Below are positions 10,432 to 22,344 of a stretch of 64,000 nucleotides of DNA, one piece after another (position 1 is the stretch's first letter; every line of letters begins with the position of its first letter). The notes under the pieces are model-generated. The model was not told where the DNA came from, searched no databases, and worked only from the letters and a program-made list of their open reading frames with translations. The DNA lies in contig CM026574.1 of assembly GCA_015143295.1 (NCBI GenBank), positions 7,628,938 through 7,692,937 on the forward strand, in the 5' to 3' direction. This DNA comes from Tetracentron sinense. Lineage: Eukaryota; Streptophyta; Magnoliopsida; Trochodendrales; Trochodendraceae. The position numbers and the translations under genes are program-made.

Positions 10432-13400
10432 ATGAAAATCATGGGAAGATTGGAGCTAACAGTGCTATTTCTTCTCTTTAGCATTTGGGTTGCAGCTGGT
10501 ACGTATCATCAATCTCATTGTTTTCATATACTTTTGTTATAAACAGGCACATTGTTTTCGGTTTTATTTTTTCTTTTAATTATTTAATATCGAGATATGC
10601 TGCTAGTTGAGAACAAGGACAAAATATGGTGTGCAATGGTTGATGTACTGATCTTAGACTTCTTGGTAATGGGTAAAACAGGGTGGAGAGAAACAGTTCT
10701 ATAACCCTACCAGTAAGAGAGTGGATTTCCTCTGTCTTGGGCCAGAGTATTTTACTCTGCCCCAGCTTCACTTCTTAGAAAATAAATTTTAAAACAAAGA
10801 AAAAACCATAGGGATTCAAAGTTAGTCAACCAGAGCAACAGAAATTCAAAGGAAAGGATGTCTACTCATCTCATTAACAGGGCTAGTGTTTGAAATAATT
10901 AGTGCCTAATCCAAGCCAAAAATCAGCAAAGGGAATTGAATGGTGTCCAGTAGAGGGAGTTCCATATGTGCCAGAGTTTTACCAAGCTTTTCATAATATG
11001 CTATCCTGCTTCAATTATGAGACAAGTATTAGGATTACCTTAATGAGTTTCCAACATTTAAGAGTCTGTACACAGATTAGTATTAGATTAATAAAATAGT
11101 TTTGTTACATTAGTATCCAATATACTATCCTGCTTCGATTATGGTAATGGACTACTATAATATACCATCTCTTATTTTCAGTTTTGTCAAATATAAAAGA
11201 ATGTTTCACTCTGGCCGTACTTCCAAGGATCTCAAACTCTATTTTCTAAATGCCTCTCGAATACGTACTGGGTTAATACCAAAAGCCATATCTAATAAAA
11301 AAATTTCAATTGGTGCAACACTTTGTTGTAAAAACTAGCTCAGGGCCCTTTGATAGGTGATAAGCTACATAATCTGTATGTAGAAATTGGGGCTCCTAAC
11401 ATCCCTAATGTTCAATTATTGAATCTTTATCAAAACTGGCATCAATGTTGTCCCGTCTGGATTTGAGGACTCCCAAATTTCGGTTGTTTTTTAACTAATT
11501 AGTCTTAGTTAAAAAACAGAGAGTTAAATAAATTTTCATTAGACTATATATCACTCATATATTATGTAATATTATAAGATATTATTACATTTCATAGGAG
11601 TTTATTTTAGTAATTAAACTACTTAGAATTCTTTACATACACTTACTACTCCAATTAAACTACTGGTTGAATATTTGTAACAGTCAGCAATGTTCACTGG
11701 GCCATTCTGCTACATTTTAGAGTTATGGAGGCCTTCTTGAATCTTTTCCCTCTGTCTTATAGTCTTCAAATAAAGTTTTCATTATCTAGGACTTGAATCT
11801 CACAAAATCAAAATCAACACAAATACTATTGCTGCGTAATTTCTCTGTTCAATAATTTCCTTACCCAAAAGAGAAAAGTTCTTAAGGTTTCAGAGTGCTT
11901 ATCATGACAAAGGCATGTTTTCTCAGTTTTGGGAGTCGCGGAAGTGGTGAGAACTTATTAATGTGTGGAGTAAAGCTGAACTTGTTCTTAGATTTCAGGA
12001 CCATCACTTGCAAAAGATTTCATTATTCTGAACTGGGTAGTTCTCATTGAGTTTTTGTCGGTACCTCTTTATTTCTGGGACATAATGTGTTATCCATTTC
12101 TATAGTTCTCTTATCCATCTTGTTTAATATGGGCATACAAAAATATTCGTAAGTTTCTTTCCTTTGGAGAATTTCACTGCTATCTCATTCCCAGAGAAGT
12201 CTGTACTTTCAACTGTGAAGGATTTGGGTTTTCAGTTGAGATAATTGGAATTTCTTTTTTCTTTACTTTATCTGTTTCATAAAAGAAGTTTGTAGTTCTA
12301 ACTTTGATACACACACACACACACACACATATTTATATATTTATTAATTTATGGGTTCTGTCTGGTTGTATAACTATTTGTTTTGATCCGAGTCTTTCTC
12401 TTAATGGCCTAACTGGTCAACAGTCGACCATCAATCAGTAAGTATGGATTAGTATCTGGGCAAACTGTCATTAACGATTGTTCTTTTTTAAACAATAATA
12501 TTGGCTAGTTAGTTACAAAACTGAATATCATGTGTACATTGTTAACATCCTTAGATTGGATTGACTGAACATTATTCTAGGAAAATTTTCTAGAAGGGCC
12601 AGTGATTAGACAGAGGGCCAGTTGATTAGTTTCTGAGTTGATTACAGTTGGGATTTATTTTAGATTATGAATTAAGGCAGTTATTTATTTTAATCTATCC
12701 TAATCTTGTGCTTATTGAGCAGAGGGTTACGATCCCTTAGATCCAAGCGGGAACATCACAATTCAATGGGATATCATAGCTTGGGTTGACAACACTTACG
12801 AAGTAAGTCTTAAGAATAGTTATTAATTTTTCTCAATATATAGGAAAGATTAGATGACTTGTATTAATTCATACAGTTATTTGTTGACTATTATGAATCC
12901 ACACAATTATTTGTTCACAGTTTTAACTCTCCTAAAGAGTGCCAATGATGGGATCTTTATCACCAGTCACAGGAGGGGAGTGGGGGTTCCGATAGTTCAC
13001 ATTAAAATGATCCATTCTTGGTAGCATTCTATGATAGATAGGACTTTGCTTAGTGTAGGAGGTCTTAAAGTTTCAGAATATATTAGAGTCTAAATTGTTC
13101 TTCCAAGTTTTTTTATTTATTAGTTGTTTGATGTAATTCTTTTAATTTTATTCTAATATGCAGGCAATGGTTTCAATATCCAATTTCCAGCAATACCGAC
13201 ACGTTGAGAGCCCTGGATGGAAGCTTGGATGGGAATGGAGAGGCAAAGAGGCCATTTGGAAAATGACCGGTGCAGAAGCCACAGAACAAGGAGATTGTTC
13301 CTGGTTCAAGGGGTCGGAGTTACCACACTCCTGTGAGAAGATCCCGGTCATTGTAGACCTCCTTCCGGAACCACCTTACCACATGCGAGTTGCCAACTGC

Positions 13401-14733
13401 TGTAAGGGAGGTGTATTGTCTTCCATGACACAAAACCCTCTCCAGTACAAAGCCTCCTTCAAAATGAAGATCATAAAGGCTCCTCTCGACAACAATACGA
13501 AGCATATAATCCCGAAGAACTTCAGCGTTGGTCTTCCTGGATACACATGTGGATCTCCATTTCCTGTTGCTCCGAGCAAATACAGCGTAGATGGTGGTCG
13601 TCGATGGATCCAAGCCTTCTGTAAGCATTTTAGTAACAATCCCTTCATTTACAGCAAAACAAAGATACAAACCATTCTTTTGAGTTCATTTCTTATGTGT
13701 CGGAGTGCTAATGTTTTGCAGTGACCTGGGAGGTAACATGCACCTACTCCCAGATGAGGGCATTTAGATACCCCACATGCTGCGTGTCCCTCTCTGCATT
13801 CTACAGTGAGACAATATTAGAGTGCTCCCGGTGCAGCTGTGGATGCCAGGGAGCAGGGACCAAGTGTGTGAAGTAAGCCTCTTCTCCTCTAAGCCATCTT
13901 GAATTCTTTTTTTTCCCCTTCTTTTGTTTTGCACTCTTGAATTGATGATTTAAAGTGTATTCCACATATTACAGTCCTGGAGACTCACCACCAACGCTGT
14001 TGTTCCCCCACGGCGATGAAGAAGTTGTACCTCCTGTTGTAGCATGCACACAGCACATGTGCCCAATACGGGTGCATTGGCACGTGAAAAGCAGTTACAC
14101 AGGTTATTGGAGAGTTAAGGTGACTGTTACCAACTTGAATTTTGCAAAGAATTATACCAGCTGGAACATAGTTGTGCAGCATCCAAACCTGCAAAGTATA
14201 GTGCAGGCTGTCAACCTCCAATATAAGAGTCTCAACCTGTATGATAATAGGATAAGTAAGTTGAAAAATTTAATTATATTTTGATAATATTAAATTAAAA
14301 TTGTTAAGATAAACTGTTTTAATTAGCAGTAGAAAACATAGTATTGGGGATACTGACAGTTTGAACTTCTCTGTTTTGTTTTTGATTCTTTGCAGATGAT
14401 ACAGGAGTGTTCTGGGGTAACCCATTCTACAATGACATACTTCTTCAGTCGGGTGATGACGGCAATGTTCAAGCTGAGCTTTTACTAAAGAAGGATCCAG
14501 GAATGTTCACATTCAAGGACGGCTGGACCTTTCCAAGGAGACTATATTTCGATGGCGATGAGTGTGTCATACCGCCCCCCGATAGATATCCTAGGATCCC
14601 TACGCATGACTATTCTACTGGATTCTCTCTTTACTATATTTTTTTGCCTTTAATTGCTTTTACCATATGTTTGTTGTACATTAGAGCATATGTATTGAAC
14701 GTAAACATCATCAGGCATAGGTCTGAACAGTGA
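10432..14733 (+). CDS. COBL: COBRA-like extracellular protein (six exons)
   Basis: Exons: 10432-10498, 12723-12802, 13164-13620, 13722-13872, 13975-14255, 14396-14733. All introns are GT-AG and the joined frame is open for 457 residues, the usual length of COBRA (about 456). Residues 1-22 form a signal peptide. The COBRA domain follows, with SPGWKLGW, TEQGDCS, VDLLP, NCCKGG and YTCG, then the hallmark CCVS at 221-224 and the Cys-rich CSRCSCGCQ. COBRA-like proteins are plasma-membrane/cell-wall proteins, normally GPI-anchored, that guide cellulose deposition and oriented expansion. Odd point: the C-terminal hydrophobic segment (about 423-441) is followed by 16 polar or charged residues, whereas a GPI signal normally ends in the hydrophobic stretch. 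Intron 1 is long (2.2 kb) and holds a CA microsatellite at about 12308-12329. The start at 10432 begins the signal peptide. Which COBL member it is cannot be told from this alone. Confidence 0.93.
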
Positions 14734-16400
14734 AGAAAAAGGGGGGTTACAACTATACTAAATGAAAGTGCTCATACTTGCATTGAAGTAGTTTGATGAT
14801 TCAAACCATAGGCAAATGTTGCATATTGAATGGTTTATTACAATACTCTAGTCTTGGTTGTATATTCATTCATTCGTTATGAATAGGGCTGGTGATAGAT
14901 TAAATCTGCACTCCAAAGCCAGAGACATAGACTAGCACTCTAAGGTAGTGTTTCGATACACTTCTCAATTGAGTTTTAGTGGCTTTTAGTACTTTGGGCT
15001 CTAAGCTTATAAGTATTTTTGGCCCTTTTTTTCTGGCTTTCAGAATGGAAAAAAGATTGTTTTTGGGTACATATTTCAGGGGAGGGAATAGAAATGATAT
15101 AAACTGCATCCTTAAGATACTTCAAGCTCAACTCACTGACCTCAACACTCAACATTAGGGTGCTGATTGGGACAACTTGGAATAATGATGTGGTTATCAA
15201 CTCAATTTTCGCTCGGAGAACATAACTTTAAATTGAAGACATCGGAGAATTCAAAATCATGAAGTCAAGCTCTGTATGCGAGAAAAATGGAGATGGACAG
15301 GGTGGAAAGAGCTTGCAGAGTTTCAAGGAAGTAGATGATACTGAACTTGATTCGAGCTGGAAATTAGTTATGCCATGTTCCGAAGCAATGATTTGTATCA
15401 AACCCAGAGAGAGAGAGAGAGAGTAAGGCGTCTTGATCGGGAGAGGGTAGAGCACAAAATAGGGACTGGAAGAGTTTGGGTTGGCTTCTTCCTCTCTTTT
15501 TTTCTTCTTCTTGGTTTCACTTCCTTCTTTCTCTCCAACCCTCTCCAGTACAAATCCTCTATATATGCTTACCTCCATAATCCAAGTCCCAGAGGGCATC
15601 GATGTGAGACCTGGGATGCATCGACGAGATATGCATGAATGAGGAAGTATATAGGGGAGATAACTCCTCAACGAAGTTCAGACTTTGCACTAGCCCCCCA
15701 TCATGATTTTTCAGCCCTATAGCATAACCCGTGGCAAAGGGTGCCCCGTGGTGTGATAAAAGAGATTGTATCCATGTCTTCCTCAACCATCTTTATCTTG
15801 TACCCTGAAAACCCTAGAGTCACTTGGTTTAATTACTTTGTGTTGAGGTAAGCATATATAGTCAAGTATTCCTTAGCCTTCTAGTCGAATCTTGCATACA
15901 CTAGCATGACTATATAGTTAAATAGGTATTTGTCCTAAACAAAAAGCTACCCCTCCCCCCCCCCCAAAAAAAGGGATAACCCTATATCTATTCCCCTAAT
16001 GGTTTAAGCCTGCTCCCTAGTCATTTGTTTGAGTACGACATCGACCTCACCCACCTTGCCCTAATGTTGTAAGGCAAGGTACAGGGGTCACTTGTGATCC
16101 GGGTGCCAGTACTCACTCCCTCGTAAGTTAGAGTGTTGAGACCAAAGCATGTTACATGAAAGCGCAACTTTCTTTTGAGTGTTTTCATACAGCTGCTGGT
16201 AAAAGGTCTTATAAGGTCACTGTTCGTTCCAAAATAATAATAAAAAATGGATTCAGAAGATAAGTATATTCTTGTTTGGATACAAATCATAGCTTAGGGA
16301 TATACCTATCCTAATAAGGAGCTTGTGTAAGCCATTGTTTGGTAGATATGTCAACTCTAATCCATTTAGTCTATGATACTAGGTCAACAAGACATACGTG
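14734..16400. other. Intergenic region downstream of COBL
   Basis: No gene recognised. A GA microsatellite lies at 15405-15423 and a C run followed by an A run at about 15953-15970. A 147-codon minus-strand open frame (15228-15671) is low-complexity Lys/Glu/Ser-rich and is not supported as a gene. At 15537-15554 the words AACCCTCTCCAGTACAAA repeat 18 bases of COBL exon 3. Confidence 0.5.
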
Positions 16401-16479
16401 GACAACCCCTCTATTCACTCACCCTGCTGAGACTTACAAGCATGCTAAAAAACCCAAAAAAATTAAAATTGAAAATAAT

Positions 16480-16885
16480 GAAAAAGCGTGCCGAGTTCCT
16501 TTGTCTAACTGTGGCCCTCCACCAATGCTCGACTTCACCTTCCATGGCGAAGGAAGCCCAAGTAACACTCTGCTCATCAATGGGTTCCAACAATGAGAAG
16601 ACCCTCTCCAGCTGCATTACCCATACCTCTGCAATTGCTGGGTCTACGCTACCATAGAACACCGTAGGTCTCATCCTTCGGAAAGCTTCAACTCTTGGCT
16701 GTCGAGGTGGATGAGCATTGGCCTACCCGACCTCTAGGATGGCGGTATACTGAGTCAAGGCAGTGGCAATATTTTCCATAAGATGGCCCAAATCTGGCTG
16801 GCCATTACCCTCAGAAGTTCCCTCTTCATTACCACCCGCTGGGTTTCCTTTTCGATTTCCTCGATTGCCTCACTTCATGACGATA
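16480..16885 (-). pseudogene. Ty3-gypsy gag fragment (Tekay/Del-like)
   Basis: Read on the minus strand, a Gly/Asn-rich N-terminal part is followed by the retrotransposon gag signature: FYGSVDPAIAEVW, FSLLEPIDEQ and VEHWW. There is an in-frame stop near 16725 and the frame is lost beyond about 16480, where AT-rich DNA begins. The primer-binding site and LTR follow at higher coordinates, which makes this the 5' end of a minus-strand element whose pol is missing. Confidence 0.75.
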
Positions 16886-17043
16886 GTCCTGAGAGCAACA
16901 ATAATCTATCAATCCTTTAGAAAACAACTTCAAGCACAACGCTAACTCTCAAGTTGAAGCCTAAAAGAAACCTAAAGTCCTTATTCTGATGTTGCTTTTC
17001 TAGGTTAGAAGAAATCCCCTTGTTCCTAGTGAACCTAGTGTCT

Positions 17044-17057
17044 TTGCTCTAATACCA
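17044..17057 (-). other. Primer-binding site of minus-strand gypsy element
   Basis: On the minus strand TGGTATTAGAGC sits just inside the LTR end GGGACACGACA (17062). It differs by one base from the initiator-tRNA-Met complement TGGTATCAGAGC used by many plant LTR elements. Confidence 0.7.
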
Positions 17058-17150
17058 ACTCTGTCGTGTCCCAAAATCCCAACTTGGTCAAATGGAACCT
17101 CAGGCCCGTGATACTGCTTGCACATACTTGACTTATTAGCATACAAGACA

Positions 17151-18589
17151 TGTTGCCCAAGGTTTGGACCCTAGAGGGGGTGAATAGGGTCTTTGGCAAT
17201 TTTGAAAATTATATTCCTAATTCCCTTAAGCGGAATTTCAATTTTAACAATTAAAAAGGAATGAAAATTAAGCAATCATACACAAGTAATTAAAGCAATG
17301 AAATTAGAATGTAAAGAGAAGAGTAAGAGAATGCAAACACAGAGAATTTGTTCACAAGGTTCGGCAACCTACCTGCGTTCCCACCTCAAGTTGTACCCGT
17401 TAGAGGATTCACCACGATTCATTCTAAATCGCCTAGACTTCTTACAGGTAAAGTCCAAACCTTTATAATCCCCTTACGGGTGAGGATTAGACCTTGCAAG
17501 AGAACAATCCTCTCTTGACTTCAATCCACTTTCAGGGTAAAAATCAAACCTTACAATGGAGCTCCTCACTCCAAGGACAAGAATCCACGATTCTTGATTT
17601 TCATCCATACTTTATAACAAAGTGTTTACAATCATTTATTGCTCCTTAAACGAGCTAGATGATCACTCTTTAGCTCACATAAAATCTCCCAAAGATTGAA
17701 GTTGAATAGCTCAATAAATCAGATTTGGGGATTTCTAGATTCAACTCGATGGATTTGGAAATCTAAGCTTTGGAGTTGTTGATAGAAAGATAGGAAGTAT
17801 TAGAGTTGTCTATCATCTCTTTTTGTTTAGAAAAAACATCTCATTTATAGCCCTTGCAAAGATATAGCCGTTGGAGGTGTATTGAATGTGCAAAGAGCCG
17901 TTGAAAATAGCCATTACAGGGTTTTAATGTCTGTCCCGAGTCATCTAGTCGACTGGATGGGTCCAGTGGCCAAATTAAAATTCTGACCTTCATCTAGTCG
18001 ACTAGATGCTTCATTTAGTCGACTAGATGGTTGATTTTCAACCCAAACCCCATTTTTCTTGACCTTAATGATGGGATTGCTTTCCTACGTCAATTTCTTG
18101 GTCTTTAACATAATTTTTATCATTCTAAATAATGTCCTAAGTCGTTAGAAAGATATTCAATTTGGTTTAAGGGAACCTATGGTCATTCTAGACATATTGA
18201 GTAATTCAACCTTCAATCTTTGAGGACTTTTTACAAAAGTCCTAATTATACTCTCACTGCAATGTAAACATTAAACCTTCTTGAGAGTCTCTTCAATCTT
18301 TGATCTTGATCTTGCTCTTGATTTGTCTTTATTGGCTTCATGATATGAGTTTGGATAGATATGAACTTTAATATCTTCATCTTGATCCAACCATGCTTGC
18401 TTTGATTTGATTCCTCTTGATAGATGGTGTCATTTTCATGTTTTTTCAAGGAACGACTTGCTAAAGCTCTTCATAAACTGATTTTTCACATAAACTCATT
18501 TGAGACATTAGTAACACAAATCTTATTTCATTGTTATGTTATCATCAAAATCACTAAGGAGACCTAGGGTGGACACCTATAGGCTAACA
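17151..18589 (-). repeat. 3' LTR of the non-autonomous element
   Basis: 1439 bp. It contains three 18-bp palindromic words: 17942-17959 and 18012-18029 (one mismatch each) and the perfect CATCTAGTCGACTAGATG at 17991-18008. Confidence 0.85.
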
Positions 18590-19101
18590 ATCTCCCCTTT
18601 TTTTTATAATGACATAATAATGGAATGTGATGGAAATAAGCTCCCCCACAATAAATAAATTCAATAAAATTTTGAAGCAAGCTTCCCCTAAACATATGCA
18701 TTAATATTATCAAGATTCATTTTGCATATACTTTAGATAAACTATTCAATAGACAATGATACCATTTTTCATTTTTGTAAGTCATTACAAGTGATTGATA
18801 CCAAATTGAATATAACATTTGAGCACAAAAATCCAATTTAATCATTTTAAAATTTAGTTCATTTAAAATATCTATTTATATCAAACATTTTAAACTATAA
18901 AGCATAGAATTTAATATATCAAATAATAATCATTTCAAGCATATTTCTAACATCATATCATAGTTCATTAAAGCATGATCAATCAAGCATTCAACATATA
19001 CATAATCAATTAAAGCATATTAAGCATTCATATTCCCAAAAGATCTTTTCTCTAAGATTGTTAAATCCTTTAAAAACAGAGACCTAGGATCTAATACCAC
19101 T

Positions 19102-20531
19102 TGTTGGCCAAGGTTTGGACCTTAGAGGGTGTGAATAGGGTCTTTGGCAATTTTGAAAATTATATTCTTAATTCCCTTAAGTGGAATTTCAATTTTAACA
19201 ATTAAAAAGGAATGAATATTAAGCAATCATACACAAGCAATTAAAGCAATGAAATAAGAATGTAAAGAGAAGAGTAAGAGAATGTAAACACAAAGAATTT
19301 GTTTAGGAGGTTCGATAATCTACCTACGTCACCGCCTTAAGCTATACTCACTAGAGGATTCACCACGATTCATTCTAAATCACCCAAACTTCTTACGAGT
19401 GAAATTCAAACCTTTAAAATCCCCTTACGGGTGAGGATTAGACCTTGCAAAAGAACAATCCTCTCTTGACTTCAATCTACTTTCCGAGTAGAGACCAAAC
19501 CTTATAATGGAGCTCCTCACTCCAATGATAAGAATCCACGATTCTTGATTTTCATACAGACTTCATAACAAAGAGTTACAATCATTTCTTACTCCTTAAA
19601 CAAGCTGGATGATTACTATTTAGCTTACATAAAATCTTCCAAAGATTGGAGTTGAATAACTCAATAAATCAGACTTGGGGATTTCTAGGTTCAACTCGAT
19701 ATATTTAGAAATCTAAGCTTTGGAGTTGTTGATAGAAAGATAGGAAGTATTAGAGTTTCCTATCATCTCTCTTTGTTCAGGAAAAAATCTCATTTTATAG
19801 CCCTTGTAAAGATATAACCGTTGGAGGTGTATTGAATGCACAAAGAGCTATTGAAAATAGCCATTACAAGGTTTTAATGTCTATCCCGAGTCATCTAGTC
19901 GACTGGATGCTTCATTTAGTCGACTGGATGGTTGATTTTCAACTCAAAACTCATTTTTCTTGACCTTAATTATGAGATTGTTTTCCTATGTCAATTCATT
20001 TGCCTTTAACGTGATTTTTATCATTCTAAATGATGTCCTAGGTCCTTAGAAAGATATTCAATTTGGTCTAAGGGAACCTATGGTCATTCTAAGCATATTT
20101 AACAATTCAACCTTCAATCTTTGAAGACTTTTTTACAAAAGTCTTAATTATACACTCACTACAATGTAAACATTAAACCTTCTTGAGAGTCTCTTCAATC
20201 TTTGATCTTGATCTTGATTTGTCATTATTGGCTTCATGATCAAACTTCGTCTTCTTCATTCTTCATCTTCTTTCTTCTTCATGATATGACTTTGGATGGA
20301 TATGAACTTTAATATCTTCATCTTGATCCAACCATGTTTGCTTTAACTTGATTTGATTCCTCTTAATGGTGTCATTTGCATGATTTTTCACAGAATAACT
20401 TGCTAATGCTCTTTATAAACTGATTTTTCACATAAACTCATTTGAGACATTAGTAATACAAATCTCATTTCATTGTTGTGTTGTCATCAAAATCACTAAG
20501 GATGCCTATGGTGAACACTTATAGGCTAACA
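19102..20531 (-). repeat. 5' LTR of the non-autonomous element
   Basis: 1430 bp. It differs from the 3' LTR by scattered substitutions and small gaps. It has two, not three, of the TAGTCGAC palindromic words (19892-19909 and 19913-19930), consistent with loss of one copy between repeats. It also has an extra TTCTTCATTC-like insertion near 20245. Confidence 0.85.
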
Positions 20532-22344
20532 AAGCATACCCAAAATAAGATTCTAAAACTTTTCTCTTTAAAACAACAATAAGATCATATAAGCAATTTA
20601 ACCATTTCTCATAATCAAGTGACCAACTTTAAAACTAAACAAATTCGGATCACCCCTCATGATCTCATGTCAAATTCAACTTAGCAACATCAATTTCAAA
20701 ATATCTATTACATTCCTTAAACAAAGTAAAGTATCTCCTAGATCAATAATGCAGATATCGATCTAAGCCAATCTCTATGTTTGGGAAATCAGATTCCCGC
20801 TCATCTTAATTCTCCTCTTCAATCGTGCACTCCAAACCTAAGTCTGCTGACATCAAAAGTTTGGTTGAGCAACGAATTGCTCAACGGATATAAAATCTAG
20901 CTAACAACATAATAACATCTATACTTGATTAGACTTATAATACATAACATATTTACATGATCAGAGTGCGGAAAACATGAGCATGTCGTATTATCAACTT
21001 GACTCATTTAGACTCGTGTACTTGTGCAAACTCTTGGACTTGTACACGTGCATGTCAATGCTTGCCTACCACATGAACTTGTAAGATGCTCGGTAATGCT
21101 TGTATGATGCACTTACTTGTATGATGCTCATCAACACTTGTCTGATGCATGTACTTGTATGATGCTTGTTCTTGTAAGACGCGTGTACTTGTGGGACTTA
21201 AAACTTACCATGCATGTGAGCTTGTGCTTGAGTGTCGTGATTAACATTCATCTAGCTTATCCCTTACATTCCGATCTTCCACCATTGAAATCTCACCAGT
21301 ATGGTAAAGAATTAGGTTAAAAGATAATCTTCTAAGTCTTGGCCTATCTGAATTTCAACCACCATACATGTTTACATACTTTATAACTAGTCATTGAAAT
21401 TATATTAATATACTTTAGAATACATTCATAATTCATTAACATGGTTCATAAGATTCAGTTACAACCATTCATCCTCATCATGCCCATTCAACCCACATTT
21501 GTGCATAAACTACCCTTTTTTCATCATACATGATCGTTTCTATTCATATTCATGTTCAAACCCTAGAAAACCATCAAATATTCCAACCTTAATTCCCAAT
21601 TCATAATTTCATACATGAATAAGGTTAACATTGAACAATGACACCATACCAATCAAAATCATGCTTATTGAAATCCATAAATACACACAAATCCTATTTC
21701 TTGTTCAAATCTAGATAATCAAAGTTTAATAGCATGAAATCTAAACAATCTATACTTAGAGTAGTCTCTTAATCATACACACATGTTTGTTAATCGTAAA
21801 TAATTAGTTAGTACATCTTACCCCTCACTATCGTTTCCCTATGATCAAGCTTCTCTTCCTCTCCAAGAAAAATCTCTTTGAAATCCCTAGGTTTTCCCCT
21901 CTCTCTCTCCAAATTAAGTTTAGAACTCTAATAAAACCCTAAAACCACGAATAAAGGTCTATTTATAGGGTTGGGGTTCTTAAAAATCCCAAAAATGAGG
22001 GTTTCACGGAGTTTTTTTCGTGAAGCTCGTTCGAACAAAGTTAATAACCGTGATCAAACACACTTGAGGTCATTCGAATGCCCATTGAACGGTGGGTACA
22101 AGGAGGCTACTATTTTTTGTAAATTTCACATAGCTTTCAAATGACCTAGATTCCATTCGAACGGCTAGGAGCCCGTTCGAACTCCCTATAATGTTTTTCT
22201 TCTATTTTTGATTTTTTTCATTAATGTTTCCATTTAAATACTTTAAACACACCATATAACATTTATTAACATCAAAACACCTAATGCATATGTAATTGAC
22301 ATTTTTACCCATGTTAATGACATTAATGGCACAATTATAAATTC

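Larger units (their letters stand above)
17151..20531 (-). mobile_element. Non-autonomous LTR retrotransposon with about 0.5-kb interior
   Basis: Two highly similar direct repeats, 17151-18589 (1439 bp, 3' LTR) and 19102-20531 (1430 bp, 5' LTR), read on the minus strand from TGTTAGCC to CCAAC(A). Next to the 3' LTR is a polypurine tract (minus strand AAAAAAAAGGGGAGAT, 18590-18605). Next to the 5' LTR is TGGTATTAGATCC (19086-19098), a diverged tRNA-Met primer-binding site. The interior 18590-19101 is AT-rich and has no coding frame. Each LTR has a TATA box (first LTR about 17842-17850, minus strand). The flanks AGACA/AAGCA fit only a decayed target duplication. The element must have moved with proteins from elsewhere. 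Confidence 0.85.
17062..22340 (-). mobile_element. 5' LTR of minus-strand gypsy element, split by an insertion
   Basis: LTR pieces are 17062-17150 and 20532 to about 22340, with 17151-20531 being a younger insertion. On the minus strand the promoter TATA (CTATAAATAG) is at about 21956-21966, followed by an AG-rich leader, and the LTR ends GGGACACGACA. Upstream of the TATA are palindromes GTTCGAAC (22029-22036) and CATTCGAATG (22071-22080) plus near copies at 22154 and 22174. Segment 21030-21215 holds short tandem words such as ACTTGTATGATGC. The outer LTR start is not visible and seems lost near 22340. Confidence 0.65.

Noticed and set aside
13320..13670. 116-codon minus-strand open frame
   Set aside because: Antisense shadow of COBRA-like exon 3.
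15228..15671. 147-codon minus-strand open frame downstream of COBL
   Set aside because: Driven by a GA microsatellite and CT-rich DNA; no recognisable domain or conserved start context.
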